Of a stretch of DNA of 64,000 bases, positions 53,601-64,000 are shown piece after piece (the first letter of the stretch is position 1; each line of letters starts with the position of its first letter). A program made the translations under genes and the position numbers. Source of the DNA: Thereva unica (lineage: Eukaryota; Arthropoda; Insecta; Diptera; Therevidae); NCBI GenBank assembly GCA_949987705.1, contig CATLJY010000899.1, positions 27,519 to 91,518 of the forward strand, in the 5' to 3' direction. The notes beneath the pieces are model-generated. The model ran no database searches and was not told the DNA's origin. It worked only from the letters and a program-made list of their open reading frames with translations.

Positions 53601-56520
53601 TATTTTGGATGTATTTGATGATGTAACTTAATTTCGACGAATAAAGTGAATTTAAGTTATTTTCGATGTATTTGAAGAATGTAACTTAATTTCGACGAAT
53701 AAAGTGAATTTAAGTTATTTTGGATGTATTTGATGAATGTAACTTAATTTCGACGAATAAAGTGAATTTAAGTTATTTTCGATGTATTTGAAGAATGTAA
53801 CTTAATTTCGACGAATAAAGTGAATTTAAGTTATTTTCGATGTATTTGAAGAATATAACTTAATTTCGACGAATAAAGTGAATTTAAGTTATTTTGGATG
53901 TATTTGAAGAATATAACTTAATTTCGACGAATAAAGTGAATTTAAGTTATTTTGGATGTATTTGAAGAATGTAACTTAATTTCGACGAATAAAGTGAATT
54001 TAAGTTATTTTGGATGTATTTGATGAATATAACTTAATTTCGACGAATAAAGTGAATTTAAGTTATTTTGGATGTATTTGATGAATATAACTTAATTTCG
54101 ACGAATAAAGTGCATTTAAGTTATTTTGGATGTATTTGAAGAATGTAACTTAATTTCGACGAATAAAGAGAATTTAAGTTATTTTGGATGTATTTGATGA
54201 ATATAACTTAATTTCGACGAATAAAGTGAATTTAAGTTATTTTGGATGTATTTGAAGAATGTAACTTAATTTCGACGAATAAAGTGAATTTAAGTTATTT
54301 TGGATGTATTTGAAGAATGTAACTTAATTTCGACGAATAAAGTGAATTTAAGTAATTTTCGATGTATTTGATGAATATAACTTAATTTCGACGAATAAAG
54401 TGAATTTAAGTTATTTTGGATGTATTTGAAGAATGTAACTTAATTTCGACGAATAAAGTGAATTTAAGTTATTTTGGATGTATTTGAAGAATATAACTTA
54501 ATTTCGACGAATAAAGTGAATTTAAGTTATTTTGGATGTATTTGATGAATATAACTTAATTTTGATGAATAAAGTGAATTTAAGTTATTTTGGATGTATT
54601 TGATGAATATAACTTAATTTCGACGAATAAAGTGAATTTAAGTTATTTTGGATGTATTTGATGAATATAACTTAATTTCGACGAATAAAGTGAATTTAAG
54701 TTATTTGGATGTATTTGAAGAATGTAACTTAATTTCGACGAATAAAGTGAATTTAAGTTATTTTGGATGTATTTGAAGAATGTAACTTAATTTCGACGAA
54801 TAAAGTGAATTTAAGTTATTTTCGATGTATTTGATGAATGTAACTTAATTTCGACGAATAAAGTGAATTTAAGTTATTTTGGATGTATTTGATGAATATA
54901 ACTTAATTTCGACGAATAAAGTGAATTTAAGTTTTTTTGGATGTATTTGATGAATATAACTTAATTTCGACGAATAAAGTGAATTTAAGTTATTTTGGAT
55001 GTATTTGATGAATATAACTTAATTTCGACGAATAAAGTGAATTTAAGTTATTTTGGATGTATTTGAAGAATGTAACTTAATTTCGACGAATAAAGTGAAT
55101 TTAAGTTATTTTGGATGTATTTGATGAATATAACTTAATTTCGACGAATAAAGTGAATTTAAGTTATTTTGGATGTATTTGATGAATATAACTTAATTTT
55201 GACGAATAAAGTGAATTTAAGTTATTTTGGATGTATTTGAAGAATGTAACTTAATTTCGATGAATAAAGTGAATTTAAGTTATTTTGGATGTATTTGAAG
55301 AATGTAACTTAATTTCGACGAATAAAGTGAATTTAAGTTATTTTGGATGTATTTGATGAATATAACTTAATTTCGACGAATAAAGTGAATTTAAGTTATT
55401 TTGGATGTATTTGAAGAATGTAACTTAATTTCGACGAATAAAGTGAATTTAAGTTATTTTGGATGTATTTGATGAATATAACTTAATTTCGACGAATAAA
55501 GTGAATTTAAGTTATTTTCGATGTATTTGAAGAATGTAACTTAATTTCGACGAATAAAGTGAATTTAAGTTATTTTGGATGTATTTGATGAATATAACTT
55601 AATTTCGATGAATAAAGTGAATTTAAGTTATTTTCGATGTATTTGAAGAATGTAACTTAATTTCGACGAATAAAGGAATTTAAGTTATTTTGGATGTATT
55701 TGATGAATATAACTTAATTTCGACGAATAAAGTGAATTTAAGTTATTTTGGATGTATTTCAAGAATGTAACTTAATTTCGATGAATTAAGTGAATTTAAG
55801 TTATTTTGGATGTATTTGAAGAATGTAACTTAATTTCGACGAATAAAGTGAATTTAAGTTATTTTGGATGTATTTGAAGAATGTAACTTAATTTCGACGA
55901 ATAAAGTGAATTTAAGTTATTTTGGATGTATTTGAAGAATGTAACTTAATTTCGATGAATAAAGTGAATTTAAGTTATTTTGGATGTATTTGATGAATAT
56001 AACTTAATTTCGATGAATAAAGTGAATATAAGTTATTTTCGATGTATTTGAAGAATGTAACTTAATTTCGACGAATAAAGTGAATTTAAGTTATTTTGGA
56101 TGTTTTTGATGAATATAACTTAATTTCGACGAATAAAGTGAATTTAAGTTATTTTGGATGTATTTGAAGAATGTAACTTAATTGCGACGAATAAAGTGAA
56201 TTTAAGTTATTTTGGATGTATTTGATGAATATAACTTAATTTCGACGAATAAAGTGAATTTAAGTTATTTTGGATGTATTTGATGATGTAACTTAATTTC
56301 GACGAATAAAGTGAATTTAAGTTATTTTCGATGTATTTGAAGAATGTAACTTAATTTCGACGAATAAAGTGAATTTAAGTTATTTTGGATGTATTTGATG
56401 AATGTAACTTAATTTCGACGAATAAAGTGAATTTAAGTTATTTTCGATGTATTTGAAGAATGTAACTTAATTTCGACGAATAAAGTGAATTTAAGTTATT
56501 TTCGATGTATTTGATGAATA
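47700..56520 (+). repeat. Higher-order repeat, 2,898-bp then 2,666-bp period, about 3 copies
   Basis: Markers at 2,898 bp: TTCAACG (47,781 and 50,679), ATTTGGTGAA (48,164 and 51,062), GTGCATTT (48,546 and 51,444), GTTTTTTTGG (49,368 and 52,266), AAAGGAATTT (50,109 and 53,007). The next copy follows at 2,665-2,666 bp (GTGCATTT 54,110; GTTTTTTTGG 54,931; AAAGGAATTT 55,672; ATTGCGACG 53,516 and 56,181). The third copy has lost four monomers plus 1 bp (a 1-bp deletion near 54,704). The unit also matches 41.3-43.6 kb. Confidence 0.88.
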
Positions 56521-58260
56521 TAACTTAATTTCGATGAATAAAGTGAATTTAAGTTATTTTGGATGTATTTGAAGAATGTAACTTAATTTCGACGAATAAA
56601 GTGAATTTAAGTTATTTTGGATGTATTTGATGAATATAACTTAATTTCGACGAATAAAGTGAATTTAAGCTATTCTGGATGTATTTCAAGAATGTAACTT
56701 AATTTCGACGAATAAAGTGAATTTAAGTTATTTTGGATGTATTTGATGAATGTAACTTAATTTCGACGAATAAAGTGAATTTAAGTTATTTTCGATGTAT
56801 TTGAAGAATGTAACTTAATTTCGACGAATAAAGTGAATTTAAGTTATTTTGGATGTATTTGAAGAATGTAACTTAATTTCGACGAATAAAGTGAATTTAA
56901 GTTATTTTGGATGTATTTGAAGAATGTAACTTACTTTCGACGAATAAAGTGAATTTAAGTTATTTTAGATGTATTTGAAGAATGTAACTTAATATCGACG
57001 AATAAAGAGAATTTAAGTTATTTTGGATGTATTTGAAGAATGTAACTTAATTTCGACGAATAAAGTGAATTTAAGTTATTTTGGATGTATTTGAAGAATG
57101 TAACTTAATTTCGACGAATAAAGTGAATTTAAGTTATTTTGGATGTATTTGAAGAATGTACTTAATTTCGATGAATAAAGTGAATTTAAGTTATTTTGGA
57201 TGTATTTAATGAATGTAACTTACTTTCGACGAATAAAGTGAATTTAAGTTATTTTGGATGTATTTGATGAATATAACTTACTTTCGACGAATAAAGTGAA
57301 TTTAAGTTATTTTGGATGTATTTGAAGAATGTAACTTAATTTCGACGAATAAAGTGAATTTAAGTTATTTTGGATGTATTTGATGAATATAACTTACCTT
57401 CGACGATAAAGTGAATTTAAGTTATTTTGGATGTATTTGAAGAATGTAACTTAATTTCGACGAATAAAGTGAATTTAAGTTATTTTGGATGTATTTGATG
57501 AATATAACTTAATTTCGATGAATAAAGTGAATTTAAGTTATTTTGGATGTATTTGAAGAATGTAACTTAATTTCGACGAATAAAGTGAATTTAAGTTATT
57601 TTGGATGTATTTGAAGAATATAACTAACTTTCGACGAATAAAGTGAATTTAAGTTATTTTGGATGTATTTGAAGAATGTAACTTAATTTGGATGAATAAA
57701 GTGAATTTAAGTTATTTTGGATGTATTTGATGAATGTAACTTAATTTCGACGAATAAAGTGAATTTAAGTTATTTTGGATGTATTTGATGAATATAACTT
57801 ACTTTCGATGAATAAAGTGAATTTAAGTTATTTTCGATGTATTTGATGAATGTAACTTAATTTCGACGAATAAAGTGAATTTAAGTTATTTTGGATGTAT
57901 TTGATGAATATAACTTAATTTCGACGAATAAAGTGAATTTAAGTTATTTTGGATGTATTTGATGAATGTAACTTAATTTCGACGAATAAAGTGAATTTAA
58001 GTTATTTTCGATGTATTGAAGAATGTAACTTAAATTCGACGAATAAAGTGAATTTAAGTTATTTTCGATGTATTTGATGAGTGTAACTTAATTTCGACGA
58101 ATAAAGTGAATTTAAGTTATTTTGGATGTATTTGAAGAATGTAACTTAATTTCGACGAATAAAGTGAATTTAAGTTATTTTGGATGTATTTGAAGAATGT
58201 AACTTAATTTCGATGAATAAAGTGAATTTAAGTTATTTTGGATGTATTTGATGAATGTAA
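56520..58260 (+). repeat. Transition zone to the CTTACTTTCG monomer type
   Basis: 58-bp monomers, mostly of the GAAGAATGTAAC type, in which the variants CTTACTTTCG and CTTACCTTCG first appear (about 56,930 and 57,393). Several single-base losses occur (near 57,160, 57,405 and 58,016). No gene or other element is seen. Confidence 0.8.
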
Positions 58261-61200
58261 CTTAATTTCGACGAATAAAGTGAATTTAAGTTATTTTCGA
58301 TGTATTTGAAGAATGTAACTTAATTTCGACGAATAAAGTGAATTTAAGTTATTTTGGATGTATTTGATGAATATAACTTAATTTCGATGAATAAAGTGAA
58401 TTTAAGTTATTTTCGATGTATTTGAAGAATGTAACTTAATTTCGATGAATAAAGTGAATTTAAGTTTTTTTGGATGTATTTGAAGAATGTAACTTAATTT
58501 CGACGAATAAAGTGAATTTAAGTTATTTTGGATGTATTTGAAGAATGTAACTTAATTTCGACGAATAAAGTGAATTTAAGTTATTTTCGATGTATTTGAT
58601 GAATATAACTTAATTTCGACGAATAAAGTGAATTTAAGTTATTTTCGATGTATTTGAAGAATGTAACTTAATTTCGACGAATAAAATGAATTTAAGTTAT
58701 TTTGGATGTATTTGATGAATGTAACTTAATTTCGATGAATAAAGTGAATTTAAGTTATTTTGGATGTATTTGAAGAATGTAACTTAATTTCGATGAATAA
58801 AGTGAATTTAAGTTATTTTGGATGTATTTAAAGAATGTAACTTAATTTCGACGAATAAAGTGAATTTAAGTTATTTTGGATGTATTTGATGAATATAACT
58901 TAATTTCGACGAATAAAGTGAATTTAAGTTATTTTGGATGTATTTGATGAATATAACTTAATTTCGATGAATAAAGTGAATTTAAGTTATTTTCGATGTA
59001 TTTGAAGAATGTAACTTAATTTCGACGAATAAAGTGAATTTAAGTTATTTTGGATGTATTTGAAGAATGTAACTTAATTTCAACGAATAAAGTGAGTTTA
59101 AGTTATTTTGGATGTATTTGAAGAATGTAACTTAATTTCGACGAATAAAGTGAATTTAAGTTATTTTCGATGTATTTGAAGAATGTAACTTAATTTCGAC
59201 GAATAAAGTGAATTTAAGTTATTTTGGATGTATTTGATGAATGTAACTTAATTTCGACGAATAAAGTGAATTTAAGTTATTTTCGATGTATTTGAAGAAT
59301 GTAACTTAATTTCGACGAATAAAGTGAATTTAAGTTATTTTCGATGTATTTGATGAATATAACTTAATTTCGATGAATAAAGTGAATTTAAGTTATTTTG
59401 GATGTATTTGAAGAATGTAACTTAATTTCGACGAATAAAGTGAATTTAAGTTATTTTGGATGTATTTGATGAATGTAACTTAATTTCGACGAATAAAGTG
59501 AATTTAAGTTATTTTCGATGTATTTGAAGAATGTAACTTAATTTCGACGAATAAAGTGAATTTAAGTTATTTTGGATGTATTTGAAGAATGTAACTTAAT
59601 TTCGACGAATAAAGTGAATTTAAGTTATTTTGGATGTATTTGAAGAATGTAACTTACTTTCGACGAATAAAGTGAATTTAAGTTATTTTGGATGTATTTG
59701 AAGAATGTAACTTAATTTCGACGAATAAAGTGAATTTAAGTTATTTTGGATGTATTTGAAGAATGTAACTTAATTTCGACGAATAAAGTGAATTTAAGTT
59801 ATTTTGGATGTATTTGAAGAATGTAACTTAATTTCGATGAATAAAGTGAATTTAAGTTATTTTGGATGTATTTGATGAATGTAACTTACTTTCGACGAAT
59901 AAAGTGAATTTAAGTTATTTTGGATGTATTTGATGAATATAAATTACTTTCGACGAATAAAGTGAATTTAAGTTATTTTGGATGTATTTGAAGAATGTAA
60001 CTTAATTTCGACGAATAAAGTGAATTTAAGTTATTTTGGATGTATTTGATGAATATAACTTACCTTCGACGAATAAAGTGAATTTAAGTTATTTTGGATG
60101 TATTTGAAGAATGTAACTTAATTTCGACGAATAAAGTGAATTTAAGTTATTTTGGATGTATTTGATGAATATAACTTAATTTCGATGAATAAAGTGAATT
60201 TAAGTTATTTTCGATGTATTTGAAGAATGTAACTTAATTTCGACGAATAAAGTGAATTTAAGTTATTTTCGATGTATTTGAAGAATGTAACTTAATTTCG
60301 ACGAATAAAGTGAATTTAAGTTATTTTGGATGTATTTGATGAATATAACTTAATTTCGATGAATAAAGTGAATTTAAGTTATTTTGGATGTATTTGAAGA
60401 ATGTAATTTAATTTCGACGAATAAAGTGAATTTAAGTTATTTTGGATGTATTTGAAGAATGTAACTTAATTTCGACGAATAAAGTGAATTTAAGTTATTT
60501 TCGATGTATTTGATGAATATAACTTAATTTCGACGAATAAAGTGAATTTAAGTTATTTTCGATGTATTTGAAGAATGTAACTTAATTTCGACGAATAAAG
60601 TGAATTTAAGTTATTTTGGATGTATTTGATGAATATAACTTAATTTCGATGAATAAAGTGAATTTAAGTTATTTTCGATGTATTTGAAGAATGTAACTTA
60701 ATTTCGATGAATAAAGTGAATTTAAGTTATTTTGGATGTATTTGAAGAATGTAACTTAATTTCGACGAATAAAGTGAATTTAAGTTATTTTGGATGTATT
60801 TGAAGAATGTAACTTAATTTCGACGAATAAAGTGAATTTAAGTTATTTTCGATGTATTTGATGAATATAACTTAATTTCGACGAATAAAGTGAATTTAAG
60901 TTATTTTCGATGTATTTGAAGAATGTAACTTAATTTCGACGAATAAAGTGAATTTAAGTTATTTTGGATGTATTTGATGAATGTAACTTAATTTCGATGA
61001 ATAAAGTGAATTTAAGTTATTTTGGATGTATTTGAAGAATGTAACTTAATTTCGATGAATAAAGTGAATTTAAGTTATTTTGGATGTATTTAAAGAATGT
61101 AACTTAATTTCGACGAATAAAGTGAATTTAAGTTATTTTGGATGTATTTGATGAATATAACTTAATTTCGACGAATAAAGTGAATTTAAGTTATTTTGGA

Positions 61201-64000
61201 TGTATTTGATGAATATAACTTAATTTCGATGAATAAAGTGAATTTAAGTTATTTTCGATGTATTTGAAGAATGTAACTTAATTTCGACGAATAAAGTGAA
61301 TTTAAGTTATTTTGGATGTATTTGAAGAATGTAACTTAATTTCAACGAATAAAGTGAGTTTAAGTTATTTTGGATGTATTTGAAGAATGTAACTTAATTT
61401 CGACGAATAAAGTGAATTTAAGTTATTTTCGATGTATTTGAAGAATGTAACTTAATTTCGACGAATAAAGTGAATTTAAGTTATTTTGGATGTATTTGAT
61501 GAATGTAACTTAATTTCGACGAATAAAGTGAATTTAAGTTATTTTCGATGTATTTGAAGAATGTAACTTAATTTCGACGAATAAAGTGAATTTAAGTTAT
61601 TTTCGATGTATTTGATGAATATAACTTAATTTCGATGAATAAAGTGAATTTAAGTTATTTTGGATGTATTTGAAGAATGTAACTTAATTTCGACGAATAA
61701 AGTGAATTTAAGTTATTTTGGATGTATTTGATGAATATAACTTAATTTCGACGAATAAAGTGAATTTAAGTTATTCTGGATGTATTTGAAGAATGTAACT
61801 TAATTTCGACGAATAAAGTGAATTTAAGTTATTTTGGATGTATTTGATGAATGTAACTTAATTTCGACGAATAAAGTGAATTTAAGTTATTTTCGATGTA
61901 TTTGAAGAATGTAACTTAATTTCGACGAATAAAGTGAATTTAAGTTATTTTGGATGTATTTGAAGAATGTAACTTAATTTCGACGAATAAAGTGAATTTA
62001 AGTTATTTTGGATGTATTTGAAGAATGTAACTTACTTTCGACGAATAAAGTGAATTTAAGTTATTTTGGATGTATTTGAAGAATGTAACTTAATTTCGAC
62101 GAATAAAGTGAATTTAAGTTATTTTGGATGTATTTGAAGAATGTAACTTAATTTCGACGAATAAAGTGAATTTAAGTTATTTTGGATGTATTTGAAGAAT
62201 GTAACTTAATTTCGATGAATAAAGTGAATTTAAGTTATTTTGGATGTATTTGATGAATGTAACTTACTTTCGACGAATAAAGTGAATTTAAGTTATTTTG
62301 GATGTATTTGATGAATATAACTTACTTTCGACGAATAAAGTGAATTTAAGTTATTTTGGATGTATTTGAAGAATGTAACTTAATTTCGACGAATAAAGTG
62401 AATTTAAGTTATTTTGGATGTATTTGATGAATATAACTTACCTTCGACGAATAAAGTGAATTTAAGTTATTTTGGATGTATTTGAAGAATGTAACTTAAT
62501 TTCGACGAATAAAGTGAATTTAAGTTATTTTGGATGTATTTGATGAATATAACTTAATTTCGATGAATAAAGTGAATTTAAGTTATTTTCGATGTATTTG
62601 AAGAATGTAACTTAATTTGGACGAATAAAGTGAATTTAAGTTATTTTCGATGTATTTGAAGAATGTAACTTAATTTCGACGAATAAAGTGAATTTAAGTT
62701 ATTTTGGATGTATTTGATGAATATAACTTAATTTCGATGAATAAAGTGAATTTAAGTTATTTTGGATGTATTTGAAGAATGTAATTTAATTTCGACGAAT
62801 AAAGTGAATTTAAGTTATTTTGGATGTATTTGAAGAATGTAACTTAATTTCGACGAATAAAGTGAATTTAAGTTATTTTCGATGTATTTGATGAATATAA
62901 CTTAATTTCGACGAATAAAGTGAATTTAAGTTATTTTGGATGTATTTGATGAATATAGCTTAATTTCGACGAATAAAGTGAATTTAAGTTATTTTGGATG
63001 TATTTGAAGAATGTGACTTAATTTCGACGAATAAAGTGAATTTAAGTTATTTTTGATGTATTTGATGAATATAACTTACTTTCGACGAATAAAGTGAATT
63101 TAAGTTATTTTGGATGTATTTGATGAATATAACTTACTTTCGACGAATAAAGTGAATTTAAGTTATTTTGGATGTATTTGAAGAATGTAACTTAATTTCG
63201 ACGAATAAAGTGAATTTAAGTTATTTTGGATGTATTTGATGAATATAACTTACCTTCAAAGAATAAAGTGAATTTAAGTTATTTTGGATGTATTTGAAGA
63301 ATGTAACTTAATTTCGACGAATAAAGTGAATTTAAGTTATTTTGGATGTTTTTGAAGAATATAACTTACTTTCGACGAATAAAGTGAATTTAAGTTATTT
63401 TGGATGTATTTGATGAATATAACTTACTTTCGACGAATAAAGTGAATTTAAGTTATTTTGGATGTATTTGAAGAATGTAACTTAATTTCGACGAATAAAG
63501 TGAATTTAAGTTATTTTGGATGTATTTGAAGAATGTAACTTAATTTCGACGAATAAAGTGAATTTAAGTTATTTTGGATGTATTTGATGAATATAACTTA
63601 CCTTCGACGAATAAAGTGAATTTAAGTTATTTTGGATGTATTTGAAGAATGTAACTTAATTTCGACGAATAAAGTGAATTTAAGTTATTTTGGATGTATT
63701 TGATGAATATAACTTAATTTCGATGAATAAAGTGAATTTAAGTTATTTTCGATGTATTTGAAGAATGTAACTTAATTTCGACGAATAAAGTGAATTAAGT
63801 TATTTTCGATGTATTTGAAGAATGTAACTTAATTTCGACGAATAAAGTGAATTTAAGTTATTTTGGATGTATTTGATGAATATAACTTAATTTCGATGAA
63901 TAAAGTGAATTTAAGTTATTTTGGATGTATTTGAAGAATGTAATTTAATTTCGACGAATAAAGTGAATTTAAGTTATTTTGGATATATTTGAAGAATGTA
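58260..64000 (+). repeat. Higher-order repeat, 2,262/2,378-bp period, with 1,160-bp sub-period at the end
   Basis: TTTAAAG at 58,827 recurs at 61,089 and GAGTTTAAG at 59,094 recurs at 61,356 (2,262 bp, 39 monomers). Further right the spacing is 2,378 bp (41 monomers): TTACCTTCG at 60,060 and 62,438, GTAATTTAATTT at 60,403 and 62,781, meaning two monomers were gained. From 62,438 to 63,598 and 62,781 to 63,940 the spacing is 1,160 or 1,159 bp, the last reflecting a 1-bp loss near 63,795. The block runs off the window. Confidence 0.82.

Larger units (their letters stand above)
19933..64000 (+). repeat. 58-bp satellite array, right block
   Basis: The same satellite, same strand, resumes directly after the retrotransposon and runs to the window end, about 760 monomers. 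Monomer types shift along it: from roughly 48 kb rightward the GAAGAATGTAAC type becomes more frequent, and from about 56.9 kb a CTTACTTTCG or CTTACCTTCG variant appears that I do not see in the left block. Length variants include 7-bp deletions (GTGATTATTTTGG at about 40,651, 43,834 and 46,609), a deletion of about 23 bp at 30,897-30,902, a 5-bp loss near 32,455 and a 29-bp half-monomer at 47,169-47,197. No gene, RNA or second mobile element is seen in these 44 kb. The array continues beyond the window edge. Confidence 0.98.

Noticed and set aside
1..64000. Protein-coding tandem repeat (for example silk-like or antifreeze-like)
   Set aside because: A 58-bp period shifts the frame at every unit and stop codons occur in all frames on both strands within a few monomers.
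1..64000. CENP-B box or telomeric repeat in the monomer
   Set aside because: The monomer has TTTCGACGAA, which only shares the TTCG start with the CENP-B box and lacks its CGGGA end. No TTAGG or TTAGGG tandem runs are present.
1..64000. Whole array as an assembly artefact
   Set aside because: Private mutations, indel scars and a unique insertion distinguish the blocks, so most of it must be real sequence. Copy number of near-identical blocks such as 32.7-38.5 kb could still be wrong.

Overview
This window is almost entirely one satellite DNA array interrupted by a single retrotransposon insertion. About 62.1 kb of the 64 kb is head-to-tail copies of a 58-bp, AT-rich monomer (13 G/C of 58, about 22% GC), roughly 1,070 copies, all in the same orientation. 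There are no rRNA or tRNA genes and no host genes. The only protein-coding sequence is the reverse transcriptase part of a 5'-truncated non-LTR (LINE-type) retrotransposon on the minus strand at 18,051-19,932. This means a eukaryotic genome and a constitutive-heterochromatin region (pericentromeric, centromeric or subtelomeric). The reverse transcriptase style and the short AAAT-repeat 3' tail suggest an arthropod, probably an insect, but the sequence alone does not prove it.

Layout: 1-18,050 satellite; 18,051-19,932 retrotransposon fragment flanked by an 8-bp target-site duplication (TTAATTTC at 18,043-18,050 and 19,933-19,940); 19,933-64,000 satellite again, in the same orientation. Shared private mutations reveal larger tandem blocks (higher-order repeats). 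Periods read from markers are about 4,613 bp (1.6-10.6 kb), 1.3-1.6 kb (9.7-12 kb), 812 and 1,218 bp (15.4-18.05 kb), 2,098 bp (20.0-24.3 kb), 2,262 bp (25.5-30.0 kb), 2,900 bp (32.7-38.5 kb), about 3.18 and 2.78 kb (40.5-46.7 kb), 2,898 then 2,666 bp (47.7-56.5 kb), and 2,262/2,378/1,160 bp (58.3-64 kb). Many are exact multiples of 58, as expected from unequal exchange or segmental amplification.

The main structural observation is that the 58-bp monomer is itself a diverged dimer of two 29-bp half-units (21 of 29 positions identical). The half-unit tails, TTAAGTTAT and ATAACTTAA, are perfect reverse complements, so complementary 9-mers alternate every 29 bp along the array. One site (47,169-47,197) has lost exactly one 29-bp half-unit. 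The retrotransposon insertion is unusually well dated: the array keeps an uninterrupted paralogue of the target site (16,825-16,832), and the spacing shows the insertion added exactly 1,890 bp, that is 1,882 bp of element plus an 8-bp duplication. No copy of the element occurs in any other repeat block of the window.
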